Source: Psococerastis gibbosa (Eukaryota; Arthropoda; Insecta; Psocodea; Psocidae). Taken from it: a stretch of DNA of 64,000 bases. The notes under the pieces are model-generated. The model was not told the DNA's origin. It worked only from the letters and a program-made list of their open reading frames with translations, and ran no database searches. Position 1 is the first letter of the stretch. Each line of letters opens with the position of its first letter. The position numbers were made by a program, and so were the translations under genes. Shown one piece after another: positions 32,885 through 44,244 of the stretch. Location of the stretch: the NCBI GenBank assembly GCA_963971405.1, contig OZ020486.1, positions 33,379,419 through 33,443,418 of the forward strand, read 5' to 3'.

Positions 32885-34223
32885 TTTATTGTAGTCTATT
32901 ATAACAGGTCGAAATTTTACGGTGTATAATCAGGAAAAGAACACCGCAAATACATACGTACAGAAAATGTATTCACCGTACAAACAGCGCCAGGTTTGGC
33001 AATGGGGCCAGGAGGGTCTTCAAAAAAAGCCGCAAAATACGAAATAGCAATATCTTCAAAAACTAAAGCAAATAGATACTTGTCGAAATATTTGGTGTGA
33101 AATTTTAACGTGCCGTGGCATTAATGATTTATCGCCTTACTCTATTCTATTCTGCATCCTGAGCTATTTCCTAAATGATATTGGAATATTCCTATAAGTG
33201 TATAAGAGTTGTCTGTCCGAGAGAGGGCCCCTCACAAGGCCAAACCCGGCACTTTAACAAGAGTTATAATTCCTGGAAATCGGTTTTTTTTCGAATGTGA
33301 CCAAATTAATCATAGTACATAAGTATTTTTGCGAATACAAGTATCGAAAGTGCGAACTTAAATTATTTTAGACATCTTAGGGCTTGTCCCACTATATGCT
33401 TTACAGCGTAAAAAAAGACGGTTTCTGCTGTTCTCCACCATGTGTTATCCTATTCCAATGCATTGCACCATTCACTACATAAGTGAACCGCAGTTTTGTC
33501 TCACTGACAGATCTATTATTTTAATTTGACATTTCCTCTTTCTTAAATATCTTAAAATGTGAGATACCTAATTACTTAGATTACATTTCTCAATTCTGAA
33601 TTATTTAAATACAAAACCGATATTAACTAAAATATAATTACTATAATAAGTACAATAGCAAACTAAACCGGATTTAATACAATTTACTGACGTTAGTTGG
33701 TCGAAAATGGTGGGTGGTTAGGTTATGTTCTTGGCATTATATTGTAATTAAATTAATTGCATTATTTTCTTCTTTACACAGACAGTGGAATAGCAAACAT
33801 ATTTTCATAAAGCAGGGGCAGTTCTGAGTTAAATCAACACTATATACATATGCACTGTACGTCTCCCATGCATTGTAATTAAAATGAAATAAGTTTAAAT
33901 CTGGTTGATTTAAAAAGTTGGCGAATAGCCTCAAGCACGACTGAAATTACTTATTTTGTTCAAAATTTCAAATATATTTTCAATGAATTCAAATCACAGC
34001 AGAAAGCCGCTACAAGACAACAAGACCAAGAAACTGTAGTTTGAATCTATACCTTTTGGTTTTTTAGCTGCTAGGGCCAATAGAAATTAGTCTTCACATT
34101 ATTAACAAACATCGTGACAAACTAATGAAAGAAAATGATGCCATGCGAGGCGTTGAATCTTCCTACGTCCATGGAGAAGAGCGGATGGGTTATTTAGGCA
34201 GAAGCTACAGCAGCTTGAGGTTG

Positions 34224-34378
34224 CTATCCACTGTTGCTCGGCTCGTTGGCGATAGGTTCGCTGTCGCCGGAAGATTGCTTTTTTTCAACATGGCCACGGC
34301 AGTTATCACAGTCAAGATCATCATCGTCGGATGAGGAATCATCTAGATTGGCTCTTGGCTTCTTGTATATGCAGCAAC
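34224..34378 (-). CDS. PPP1R11: PPP1R11 exon 3 (terminal)
   Basis: Acceptor ATATGTTTCAG. It completes the Cys codon and reads CCIYKKPRANLDDSSSDDDD, then CDNCRGHVEKK, ending at TAG 34224-34226. The Cys cluster and acidic run are in the family order. Confidence 0.92.
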
Positions 34379-36040
34379 CTGAAACATATTGTTGTGGCAT
34401 AGTTTTAGTCAATCATGTCGAGTTGGCCATGATAGTTACCAGTACTCTCACGTGAATAGTGTTACTAAGCCGCTTTTAGCGTAAATGAGCTGTCAATCTT
34501 CAATGGCCGCCGTGGCATGAGCCCTCTATAGGAGAGAGGTGATAAAAAAAAAGCAGCTGGCTTTGTGGCCATATACTTACATTTCGATTTCTTCCGGCTG
34601 AGATGTTCGTTATCAACGGTTCCTTCTGTCCAATTAACTTTTTTGTCACTCTTGGGCTTAGTCAATTTCAATCGTACGGAGTTCACAGGCTTAAAATAAT
34701 ACCGAAAATTAATGCATAGTACATTATCGTCGCCCATTTGCTGTTAGCGATTTGATCAATTTATTGGCTTTGATGTGATCATCATCTTGTAGGCTAATTA
34801 GGGCCCCGCCCACATCACTTAGAAATTTTTAGAAAAACTGGAGGCATCAGGACATGGGGGTGCCAGTATTCTACATGAAAATATTTCTAAGCGCCGCCGC
34901 CCTTAGGCGGCTATTCCACCGGCAAATTTTCTTCACTAAAATTCACTTGTGTTTTGACATTTTTTGTTTGTTTTATTTTAAGGAGACTATTATGTAGATA
35001 CTTGTCTATTATAAATTAAGTTATAATATTATTAATGATGTCTGCTACCATAATATAATTTAACGTATAATAGATAAGTTAAGTATCTACATTATAGTCT
35101 CCTTAAAATAAAACAAACAAAAAATCTCAAGTGAATTTTAGTGAAGCAAATTTGCCGGTGGAATAGCCGCCCTTAGTCGTAAATCTTACCCATCAATTTT
35201 GATAGAGAAGTATGATGTACGAGTACAATAGTTCAAATAGTTTTCTGGTACACCTATAAAATTTGTTGTATGACAATGAAATACTGAACCTAGAGATTGT
35301 ACTTCGAAGCCTTTAAAGAAAACTTATTAATAAAAAAATGAGTTATTTATATACTATTTTAAAGAAAAATAATCATAATTTCTGTAGAATATAATAAAAA
35401 ATTATAGCAATAGTGCCGCTAGCTAGCCAATAGTGTCCGCTTGAGAGCTGATGAAACACTCGACATTATTGAAAAAATTGAACACCCCGGTATTTTCGAG
35501 TTTCAACACTTTTCTTTAAAGGCGACTACTTGGGGTCTGTTCTTAAAGTTTGATAAACTGCTAGAAAAACTAATTCGCCCTAACTCGTTCCAAGCTGATA
35601 CCGATTCATAGTCATGGTATCGCCAACTCTGAATTTACCAGTTTCCCTGCTTGAACATTTATTGGACTAAGACATTCTAGTACGTGTAGATCACCCAAAA
35701 CTAAAGAAAAGTATTCAGTATTCATAAAAAAATTAATGTCGGCCATTGGGAAGATTTTTTAGAATCTAGGCCTACTATCTTAGAATTCATAACATAACAA
35801 CACTAGAAATGTTGGCGACGGTGTGTTGGTGCTGCAGACGTCGGAATTTTTAAGGGAGAGCATATTCCAAGACGGTCTATCCAAATATAATTCTCTTCGA
35901 AGGGATATCAAATTGGCTTCATCCTTGTTGAAATTTAAAAAATATTTACAAGAGGATGTGCGAAGTGGTTTACTCGATAAGTGGATGACTTAATAGTGAA
36001 AGTGGTTGTTTTTTATTAGCATTCTTGCTATTTCTCCAAA

Positions 36041-36072
<32 letters not shown>

Positions 36073-37527
36073 ACACACCATTCTATGCAACTACTCCTTT
36101 CTTTTTCAATTCACTGATCAGTTGTTTTGAGAACCCAAAAACGTCGGACAGTACTTCTTCTGTGTGCTGTCCCAAAGTGGGAGGCGGTGATCTTATTCCA
36201 ACTGAAGAATAACTGAAATCAACAGCTGGCCCAACCAGCCGGATACTACCCGCTACTGGATGGTTTAAATCCTTGACAAGGCCAATATCAGTCACATGCC
36301 CATCACCGAATGCTTCAGCAAGCGAATTTACAGGTCCATAAGGAAACGAACCGCCTTCAAATATTTTTAACCATTCTAACAATGGCTTTTCAGCAAACCT
36401 TGAGGCAATCTTATGATCGAGTTCTTCCCGATTCGTGACCCTATCTTTATTCGCTTTAAACTTGTTCCCAAACAGCAGATCCACCAGTTCAAGTCTTTGA
36501 CAAAGGTCTTCAAACTGTTTGTCACTTCCGGCACCGACTGTAATATACTTGGAATCATTAGTTTTGAAGGACCTGTAGGGAACGATACTTGGATGTGAAC
36601 TGCCCCAACGGCTGCCTTCTATGTTAGCATTTAAATAATTGGAGCCAATATTAATGAGACATGCCAATTGGGTTGATAATAAATTGCAATCAATGTGTTG
36701 GCCCTTGCCAGTTGTCATTCGTTGATACAGGGCTGCTATAATAGCACCATGTGCATACAGGCCTGTTGCAATATCAGTCATGGCAACGCCAACCTTGCAA
36801 GGCTCGCCATCAGCTGGGCCAGTGATATTCATGAGGCCTCCAAGAGAAGAAGCAATAACATCATAGCCAGGTCGATTTTTGTAGGGACCTCTGGTTCCAT
36901 ACCCTGTTAATGAACAGTAAACAATTTCTGGCGAAACACTCGCGATATCATTATATCCCAATCCTATCTTTTCTAGAGTACCAGGCACATAGTTTTCAAT
37001 TAACACGTCGCACTTTGAAGCCAAGTTCTTTATGGTGGATACACCTTCATCAGTTTTGATATTAATGCAAACACTTCGCTTATTCCTGTTTAAACACATA
37101 AAGTAACATGTTTCATTCGTATTGTTTATAAAAGGAGGACCCCATTTTCGAGTTTCATCACCTCCTACTGGATTTTCAATTTTTATAACATCTGCACCCA
37201 TATCGCCAAGAATCATTGTGCAATAAGGTCCAGCTACAATTCTCGTCAAATCTAACACTCGTACTTTTGACAAAGCGCCATCGTTTTTTAGGGTTGCTTT
37301 AGTGGCGTAATGCCTTTTAACACACGTAACAAAATTTTTCCACCACATATTTTAAGCTGCAGTACTGACACAAGCTATTAAATGATAAGCTCTAGGACAT
37401 TATCATTAGACAAACAAGGTGATTAATACGAACTACGAAGCCCCACCTGTGCGGTAGCGCCGTCAGTGTCATCAGCAGGTAAAGTGACGGTGTGGGAACT
37501 TTCTACTGAGTGCGAAGCTGAAGCCAT
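34224..37527 (-). CDS. PPP1R11: protein phosphatase 1 regulatory subunit 11 (inhibitor-3), three exons
   Basis: Joined minus-strand exons 37527-37447, 34689-34581 and 34378-34224 give 114 residues (the human protein is a little longer). The N-terminus has SSHTVTLP. Exon 2 carries the PP1-binding region with KKVNWTEGTVDNEHLSRKKS, where K-V-x-W is the RVxF-type docking motif. Exon 3 completes KSKCCCIYKKPRA, followed by an acidic SSSDDDD run and CDNCRGH. The Cys triplet and second Cys pair form the zinc-binding region linked to the E3 ubiquitin-ligase activity reported for this family. It binds and inhibits PP1 and is mostly nuclear. All junctions are GT-AG and in phase. Intron 1 is 2.76 kb and contains the whole SUGCT gene on the same strand. 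Confidence 0.88.
34581..34689 (-). CDS. PPP1R11: PPP1R11 exon 2
   Basis: Acceptor TATTATTTTAAG, donor GAAAT|GTAAGT. It encodes VRLKLTKPKSDKKVNW and TVDNEHLSRKKSK, the invariant PP1-docking core of inhibitor-3. Confidence 0.93.
34913..35175. mobile_element. long-armed MITE in PPP1R11 intron 1
   Basis: TAGGCGGCTATTCCACCGGC is mirrored by GCCGGTGGAATAGCCGCC. The arms of about 110 bp continue through AAAATTCACTTG, AATAAAACAAACAAAAA and AAGGAGACTAT. The centre keeps GATGTCTGCTACCATA, a remnant of the family core. Confidence 0.8.
36012..36017 (-). terminator. poly(A) signal of the CoA-transferase
   Basis: AATAAA on the minus strand, 66 nt after the stop codon, just beyond the GTA repeat. It would end the SUGCT transcript inside the PPP1R11 intron. 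Confidence 0.55.
36042..36072. repeat. ACT microsatellite in the SUGCT 3' UTR
   Basis: About ten ACT units (AGT on the transcript), directly downstream of the SUGCT stop codon. Confidence 0.85.
36083..37348 (-). CDS. SUGCT: succinyl-CoA:glutarate CoA-transferase (class III), intronless
   Basis: 421 codons, full family length. It moves CoA from succinyl-CoA to glutarate, re-forming glutaryl-CoA in lysine and tryptophan breakdown in mitochondria. Residues 1-22 are basic and free of acids, a likely matrix-targeting peptide. The class III fold (CaiB/BaiF/FRC) shows in VLDLTRIVAGPYCTMILGDM (31-50), GADVIKIENP (51-60), NRNKRSVCINIKT (88-99) and PGYDVIASSLGGLMNITG (160-177). Asp192 in VGVAMTDIATGLYAHG is the expected catalytic aspartate that forms the acyl anhydride. 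The C-terminus has TLGQHTEEVL (391-400). An AG acceptor (TACTGCAG) lies 8 nt before the ATG, so a spliced leader is possible. It lies within PPP1R11 intron 1. Single-exon structure could be ancestral or from retroposition. Confidence 0.93.
   Translation of the reverse strand: MWWKNFVTCVKRHYATKATLKNDGALSKVRVLDLTRIVAGPYCTMILGDMGADVIKIENPVGGDETRKWGPPFINNTNETCYFMCLNRNKRSVCINIKTDEGVSTIKNLASKCDVLIENYVPGTLEKIGLGYNDIASVSPEIVYCSLTGYGTRGPYKNRPGYDVIASSLGGLMNITGPADGEPCKVGVAMTDIATGLYAHGAIIAALYQRMTTGKGQHIDCNLLSTQLACLINIGSNYLNANIEGSRWGSSHPSIVPYRSFKTNDSKYITVGAGSDKQFEDLCQRLELVDLLFGNKFKANKDRVTNREELDHKIASRFAEKPLLEWLKIFEGGSFPYGPVNSLAEAFGDGHVTDIGLVKDLNHPVAGSIRLVGPAVDFSYSSVGIRSPPPTLGQHTEEVLSDVFGFSKQLISELKKKGVVA
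37447..37527 (-). CDS. PPP1R11: PPP1R11 exon 1
   Basis: 27 codons, MASASHSVESSHTVTLPADD and on to TAQ, then donor CACAG|GTGGGG (phase 0). The TVT motif and phase match what exon 2 requires. If the intron is retained, the frame stops at 37423, 75 nt before the SUGCT start. Assignment to PPP1R11 rests on composition, phase and position rather than on a long match. Confidence 0.65.
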
Positions 37528-38050
37528 TTGAAATATCCCTTTCTTATCAAACTGTAATATATAATTATTTCCCCTTTTTATAAAATAGTTCAATCTAAAG
37601 ACAAGGGCAATACTAATACCAGGAAATAAACAATTGACAATTCCAGGAATACCTTTCCTATTAGAGCAAGACGGGAACAAGTGCCATAAGCGAATCATGG
37701 AAACACAGCCCTTTCTGACATTAATTGTTTCTTGTGAATATTATTATATTTTTTTATTAAATACATGAATAAAAATACATGTTTAATGTTAGATTATACT
37801 GTAAAAACATAAATTATATTGATAATTCCTGTATAAATCTGTAATTACATCATTATATGAACAACTTTGTTTATTTATTTTTTTTTGTTATGTTTAAAAC
37901 ATTAAAAATAGCATTGGCGTACTAAACTAGGGAATTAATTTAATTACGGGTCGTGGCATTAGCATTTAGCGTACATAAATAAATGTTATTATTAGTATTG
38001 CCCCCTTGTTACTTATATTAGTTATATTTATTTTTTATATTTATATTGAG

Positions 38051-38190
38051 AAATTGAAGAAGTAAAAGCAGAAAAATGTGTCAATGCCGTGAAAGTACAG
38101 CATAGAAACTGTAATGGCATTAGATTGATAGACGAAGAGATGATTGGGAGGTCAGAGAAGATACTTAGCCAAGTGTTCCATTGTTTAAAC
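38051..38190 (+). other. candidate internal exon, unassigned
   Basis: Acceptor-like TTTATATTGAG, then an open frame of 46 codons (VKAEKCVNAVKVQHRNCNG, LIDEEMIGRSEKILSQVFHC) ending at a strong donor AAAC|GTAAGT. Composition looks coding. I do not recognise it and could not link it to other exons. Confidence 0.25.
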
Positions 38191-39292
38191 GTAAGTATCA
38201 GTAAAGCCCCTTTCCAGGTCCCATCAACTACGGCATACTTTTATACTGTCACTTTGCAGGGGTGACTGATGTTCTTCCGTTGCAGGCTGTCATGGTTGTG
38301 GCGTCCACTGACGTCTGACCACTGCCGACCTTGGTTTGCATCATTCAAGGGGTTGTCACAGGGAGGAGAAATAAATCAAAGAATGTCCGCTCTATAGCTT
38401 GGACTAGTTCAGGGAACTAATTTAGGTCACATAATACATAAAACGAAGCCCCCTCCCCTCTCCGTTTAACGTGTGCAGCACACGTTTAGTTTAGTTAGTT
38501 TTATGCTTTTTAATGTTGTTGTATAACCTTAATAAATAATTATTGATCAAAATCAAAAGTGTAAAAAAATATATAGGCCATAGGGTTACAGAAATCTAAA
38601 TTTTTTTAATTTGCTAGGGTTGCTCGAGGCCTTGGGTGATTCCCGGGATTGTCCTGTTCTCCACCCCCTGAAGCCGCCTCTGGGTCTGCTCTCGCATTAA
38701 ATTGGTGTTGTTTCTATTCTAGATTTGTCTTTGGACACCGTCACCTTGATGGATTAATTGATTGACTGAATGAAAGCTGCGACCTCCTACAAAATAATAT
38801 AAATGCTGTAAACTTGTAAGCAAAAATTATTGTCTTCGTTTCGTTTCATGTGAGTATCTGTAATATAATAATATTGGAAACATTTACCAGAATAATTTAT
38901 TATTTTGGTATTAAATATGCAGTCTGCCTGAGAATGCCCTCTTTCATTGTCAAGTGCTTCATATTTAGCCCTACATGCTGTAATTTGGATTTTTATAGGT
39001 CTTCAAAGTTTCTCTCGAGGCGTCTAGTAGCCATGCCAAAATTGCACATTTCCAATTTCCAACCCAACACCATTTTCAATAGAAGAGCTCAAATGGTCGG
39101 AAGCCACCAGCTTACCTCAATACTTCCACATTATCAAATAAACATCATAGACTAAAAAAGATAATATGAAGTTCCCAGCGTTGTATTTTTATCAAACCAA
39201 ACCAACGAAGCTCATGTGAGTAACCTAAATCAACTTAGAATGTATAAATTTGTAAATTTTCCCTATGTTTCGATTGCATACATTTCTCCTTT

Positions 39293-39375
39293 AGAAAGAA
39301 AGAAAGAAAATTGTCTTTATTTTCCATATGGGCGAATTTTGGGCCTTTCGGCCCACTCTTACAATTAACCCTTTA
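39293..39375 (-). repeat. retroposon hairpin tail
   Basis: The minus strand reads GTAAGAGTGGGCCGAAAGGC, AATTCGCCCATATGG, AATAAAGACAA, then CTTT repeats. It matches 839-903 and 1022-1098. Confidence 0.65.
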
Positions 39376-39514
39376 AGTACAATTACATTATGTAGTGTTC
39401 TATGGTTCAACCTCACCTACTCGATTTGTGATCATGAAGTTGTTGTCAGAGTTTTCAAAAGGTTTACTTTATTTTAATCCCTTATGGCATTAGAACTTAC
39501 TCACTTACTACTAC

Positions 39515-40570
39515 TTATGATGGCGCGCTCAGCCCTGGGGGACTTCTGGCCACACACACAATTCGCCTCCATCTCGCCCGATCCTCTGCGACGATCTGCC
39601 AATCCAGGAGCCCTAAGTCAACTGCCTGGAGGTCCTCTTTTGTTTGTTCCCTCCATCTCCTCCATGGTCTTCCTATCGGTCTCGGCGCATGTATTTTTGC
39701 CTCCCACGTTTTCTTGGCCGTACGGTCGCTCTCCATTCGTTGTACGTGTCCCAACCACTGTAGTCTCCTGGCTCGGGGCTCCGTAACAACATCGACTGAC
39801 CCGAACAGATCGTGTATCTCGTGGTTATGCCGAATTCTCCATCTACCTTGGTCCCACACTCCACCATAGATTCTTCGCAGCATTATATTTTCAAATACTC
39901 GAAGCGCTTGAGACTCTTTTAATGTTAGTGTCCATGCTTCTGCACCATATAATAACACTGGTCGGATCAGGGTCTTATATAGGCGGGCTTTGGTGGTCCA
40001 CGAGAGAAGTCTGGAGGAGAAGAGTGGTCTAGTTTGAAAGTATGCGTCACTGGCCGCCCCAATGCGGCTCTTGACATCTTCACTTACTTTATTGTCACTG
40101 GTCATTATTGAACCAAGGTAGCAGAAATTGTTAACCGTTTCAAAACGGCTTGAAATGGCATCTTGTCTACGTGCAAGCTGTAGATGCTTGGTCTTCTCAG
40201 CATTTATTTTGAGCCCGACAGGTTGAGCAGCTTCTTCCAATATATTTACTAGGGCTTCCGCCTCTTCGATGCTATCAGCTAGAATATCCAAGTCATCAGC
40301 ACAGCCAAAAACTTTTACCTTGCTGCCAACCTTCACTCCCCCAGGTGCCAACATCACTGCTCGAACGACCTTCTCCAAAACCAAAAAGGCACGGCGACAG
40401 ACCATCTCCTTGTTTGACTCCGGATATAACTTCGAAAGGATTCGACAAGTCCCCTTCTGCCTTTACTCTAGCTCTGGACTCGTTCACACATACTTGCACC
40501 ATTTTTATGATGCCCATTTCTTCTAAGATAGACCACATTAGAAAGCTTCTTAAAATTGGTAATGAGTAGA
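39515..40570 (-). pseudogene. truncated LINE reverse transcriptase, frameshifted
   Basis: Frame one (from about 40570) carries GVKQGDGLSPCLF near 40418. After a frameshift at about 40380, a 296-codon frame begins, with GCADDLDILADS at about 40303 (the catalytic YADD-type box with Cys in place of Tyr), GLKINAEKTKHL, FCYLGSIM, WTTKARLYKTLIRPVLLYGA and a terminal GRPWRRWREQT. This order is the palm-to-thumb part of a non-LTR retrotransposon reverse transcriptase. The endonuclease and the 5' half of RT are absent. A hairpin tail lies 140 bp downstream. It cannot be active. Confidence 0.85.
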
Positions 40571-41424
40571 TTGGTAAAGCAATGGGACGAAGCGTCGGAA
40601 GCGATATTTTTAGTACTTCTGTAGATCGAGATGATCAGTGATCCAGACTTATGTAAGGATTGTCACTATGCCTGATACGTGCAGTATCTTGGTCCGAGTC
40701 TCGGTTAACGTTAACAGAGCTTCTATCATTCAAAATTCCATACTATGGCCGGAGTGAGAAACCAAATGGCCTCGTTTACGCCGTTGGTTCGTAGCATTGA
40801 ACATGACATTACCAGCCCTATATATGCTTTACAAGAAACAAATTTGCGAGGTTAAGTCCAGCCAACTTCAGACTGAGACTTCCCACAAGAAACAGTCAGT
40901 TAGGCGAAAGTCCCAACAAAATAATTAAATAATTGTACCGGTATGCTACTTGTCTCATGGCATGAATGAATTGTAGAATACGTCATGAGACGCTTAACCC
41001 TTTTGGAAACCAATACCCCGGACCCATGCTGAGTGCCTAGTTAATATAATATAATAATTCCATCAATTGCCCAATTGGTCACCTATTCAAACATAGCTGC
41101 CGATCGATTCTTTTTGCGCGGCAACTCCCTAAACGGGTTGCCCGTTCAAAAAATAAATGTTGACATGGTGGTTCTTTTTGAATTGGCTGTGGTTTTTGAA
41201 ATTGCTGAGGACAGCATATTGTATGTAGATATCCTCCAGATACTTCCCCGAATTACACAAAAAAAATAGATATAATTTCTTCTTTTATTTACAAACTATA
41301 TAATATTGATGAATTTAAATTTTATTTCTTGAGTTCTAAAATACCTAGCCTATAAATGGTAGAAGTCCATTTATGTTCATGACACTAATTGTGTAACTGT
41401 AACTACTAACTACTAATTTTTTAG

Positions 41425-41851
41425 TGGCTCTTTCAAAACTGGAAAAGTTTGTGCTGTTTCCGACTCCTGTTCACCAATGTGATTTTCAATCATTACCGCA
41501 ACATTCGCCAGATTTTCTGCACCCACAGACCACAGCTAAATGCTGCTTCACTGAATGCCTGACAGCCCAAAAGATTATCTTTACTTCGCCGTGGGGCAGA
41601 TTATCGTTGGTAAAATAGGCCTAACTATGACCAGGGGACCTAACTTTGATCGGATTGGGCTTTATATTGGGTCATTTTTTTATATCACCAATGAGTGATT
41701 AGAATGAAATCTGACCTTCCATACGCAATAATGTTGTTTATTCCTCAATAACTATTTATTTTTATTGTTTTCAGGCTATTTCAATGTTGGTGATCTACTT
41801 CAGGAGTTGTTGAAACAATCTACAATGTTATGCATTTACTATCATCGTTAA
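41425..41851 (+). other. candidate last two exons of an unidentified gene
   Basis: Acceptor CTAATTTTTTAG (with CTAAC branch-like words) opens 41425-41609 (LSKLEKFVLFPTPVHQCDF, CCFTECLTAQKIIFTSPWGR) up to TTG|GTAAAA. A second acceptor, ATTGTTTTCAG, opens at 41775. In one phase it reads YFNVGDLLQELLKQSTMLC to TAA 41849; in the phase that matches the donor it stops at 41813. AATAAA is at 41981. No family is recognised. Confidence 0.25.
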
Positions 41852-41980
41852 AAGCCCTAATTAGCCTTCAAATTGGCAAGAAGCCGGGGAAACTTTCAGT
41901 ATTGCTTTTGTACTACCTGTATTAAGATAATACACTTTTATGCACAGTATTTACCTTATGTACCTACCTTTCACTGGTCT

Positions 41981-41986
41981 AATAAA
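41981..41986 (+). terminator. possible poly(A) signal
   Basis: AATAAATGCAACC, about 130-170 nt after either stop codon of the candidate last exon. Confidence 0.25.
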
Positions 41987-42273
41987 TGCAACCTGTTTAA
42001 TATTTCTATACTGTAATCTCTAATGGCATAATCACAATGGTGCTCCATGGTGTAAGCGTCATTTTTTTTTAGCGATAGTGTGGATTCTCTGTAGTCAGTT
42101 TGTCATCTAAATCTTGTTTGCTATTACTTTCAAGCTTCCTCTGGCTTTAAAGGAACCTATTTCTATCATAGGAAATCGCTCTCATGATGCCATTTGCAGC
42201 TGTCAATTTTTGCCAGTAGTCCAATCGGTAGAGAACCGAGTTATGTGCATTGCATAGACCAGAGAGTCGAGAG

Positions 42274-42435
42274 CAAGGATAGGGGGGGGGGGGGTAACCT
42301 AACCTAACCCCCTCCAAAAATTTGGTAAATCTATTGTAAATTAATTTATTCGATCCTACATATGTTTTTATGTTTTTCCTATTTTGACCCACAACTACCC
42401 CCCCCCCCCCCCCAAATGGACTGGATCCGTCCCTG
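42274..42435. mobile_element. hAT-like MITE, relative of 153-316
   Basis: The right end inverted reads CAGGGACGGATCCAG. The left end is CAAGGATAGG followed by a G run, and a C run precedes the right end. The flanks GTCGAGAG and GTTGAGAG match at 7 of 8 positions. The interior CTATTGTAAATTAATTTAT matches 220-240. Confidence 0.7.
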
Positions 42436-42672
42436 GTTGAGAGTTCTCTTTCAGTATGATATGAATTTCATTAATATAATTTATTATCATTTTAATGGGA
42501 TTTTCAAGTATATATTATAGTAAAGGTACTAAGGTAAGTTTTAATAATAAATGAATCGGTTGTAACATGGCCCTGATTACTGATGCATACTTTGATATTA
42601 ATTTAATACTCGAACCAATATTTGGATTGTTTATGTTGAAGCTTATACAGTACCTATATAATATCTGAATGT

Positions 42673-42838
42673 ACGGGGGGTATTCCATATACGTACAACG
42701 TCAACGAAAAATTGAAAAATGACGTTTTAGCAGACATTAAAGACATACTAAAAATTCTGCTACCACGTCAATTTACGTCATTTTGACGTCATTTTTCAAT
42801 TTTTCGTTGACGTTGTACGTATATGGAATGGGCACCTA
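42673..42838. mobile_element. modular palindromic MITE, variant ends
   Basis: TATTCCATATACGTACAACG is mirrored by CGTTGTACGTATATGGAATG, and GAAAAATTGAAAAATGACG by its inverse. The core GACGTTTTAGCAGACATT pairs with TTCTGCTACCACGTC. Confidence 0.8.
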
Positions 42839-42839
42839 T

Positions 42840-44240
42840 GGTATTACACTTTCCAATTTTTCTTAGACTATCATATCGGATCAAATATTGGAACCATACT
42901 GCGCAATAGCAGGGTAGGGGGGTATACAATATGAACTGTAAAGCTTTAATTAAAATTCATGCAAGCCTCTACCACACCTTCATTAAATGAAATTAAATAT
43001 TAATCAGTCTAAGGTATATTAAGCTTATATATTATAGTAGGAAACTGAATATGCTGTATATTATTTTTAAGATGAGGTTTAAAATATTGATTAACCCATA
43101 TGGGTCTATACCGTGCAACATGGTCAAGCTTGATAGGAGAATTGCATTTTAAAATAATTACTAATTTATACATAGGCTAGTAGCCGAGGTACTGTACGCG
43201 TAAAATAATATCGTTTCAAGTGTTGCGGCCTATATAACTTGGTAAGCAATAGGTGTAATAATTTGATAGTAAAGTAAAATATTTATGAACATAATATCTT
43301 AGACACTTAGAGTCTTTCGCACATCGATCGGAATTCGTCGAACACATTGCTGTCAGATTGGATCCAATTGTTCGTTGGAGTATAAAACTATGGTATAAGA
43401 GTATTGTCCTAAAAGAACCGATAAATTTAAGGTTTAGCTTCTAGAATCAATATGGGAGTAAGTAACAATCATATCATAATAACTTTGCAAAAATAATGCC
43501 TAATGCAGCATGAATGCGCACATAACTCAGCATTACTCAACTCGTTTTTGCCATGAGTTATTCTTAATAGCTTTTATGGGCTAATAGTCTAATACTGCGA
43601 AATGAAGGTTCTGCAAACAATGTACATTATAATACCGCAGGCTTTCTGTCGAGGAGCATGCGCATTAAGATTTCACGTTTGCGCCGTTTTTAAATTTTAC
43701 TCAAGTTTATTTTTAAAAATACTAGTTAATTTGAATTAATACCATTAAAATAATCACAAACTTTAAACATGATGGAACGATTTGAAAATTAGGCTAGCCT
43801 ACCTACTATGTAAGCACAGGAAATGAATTAGAAAATACAATTATTTTTGCACTTCGACTAATATTCTTCCTTGTTTCGATTTCTAACTTGGACATTAACT
43901 AAGGCTTCAGACTTGTTTAAAATCAATAAACTCTTGGACTTAGGGGTATATAAACCCAGGCGGGCATATAAACTATATGTAACCCGTTTAATTAAAGGTT
44001 TTCGATGTTAACTTAGGTCTATTACATTATGTTATCATTTTGCATACACAAGTTTTTGTGGGTGTCGAGGTTTGGTCTACGGCAGTCAAGGGCTGTGAAT
44101 ATGCACCTATCGTGCTAATTATAGGCCTGAACATCAGGATTGGTCACGTTGGTACAGAGAACTAGACTATGAAACGGAAGGCTGTTCGGCAGTTAAAACC
44201 TTTGCTATACCGGTAAAGGCGGTATATAGCCTGTATACTG
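42840..44240. other. no recognisable gene
   Basis: AT-rich sequence with no open frame of note, no splice pairs and no copy elsewhere in the window that I could find. Confidence 0.4.
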
Positions 44241-44244
44241 TATA

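Noticed and set aside
34125..34334. 69-codon plus-strand open frame with ARLVGDRFAVAGR
   Set aside because: It is antisense to PPP1R11 exon 3, whose family match is far stronger.
37423..37698. 91-codon minus-strand frame as an independent gene
   Set aside because: Only its last third is meaningful: that part is PPP1R11 exon 1 read through its donor. The upstream part is untranslated sequence.
39484..39786. 100-codon plus-strand open frame
   Set aside because: It is the antisense shadow of the LINE reverse-transcriptase frame.
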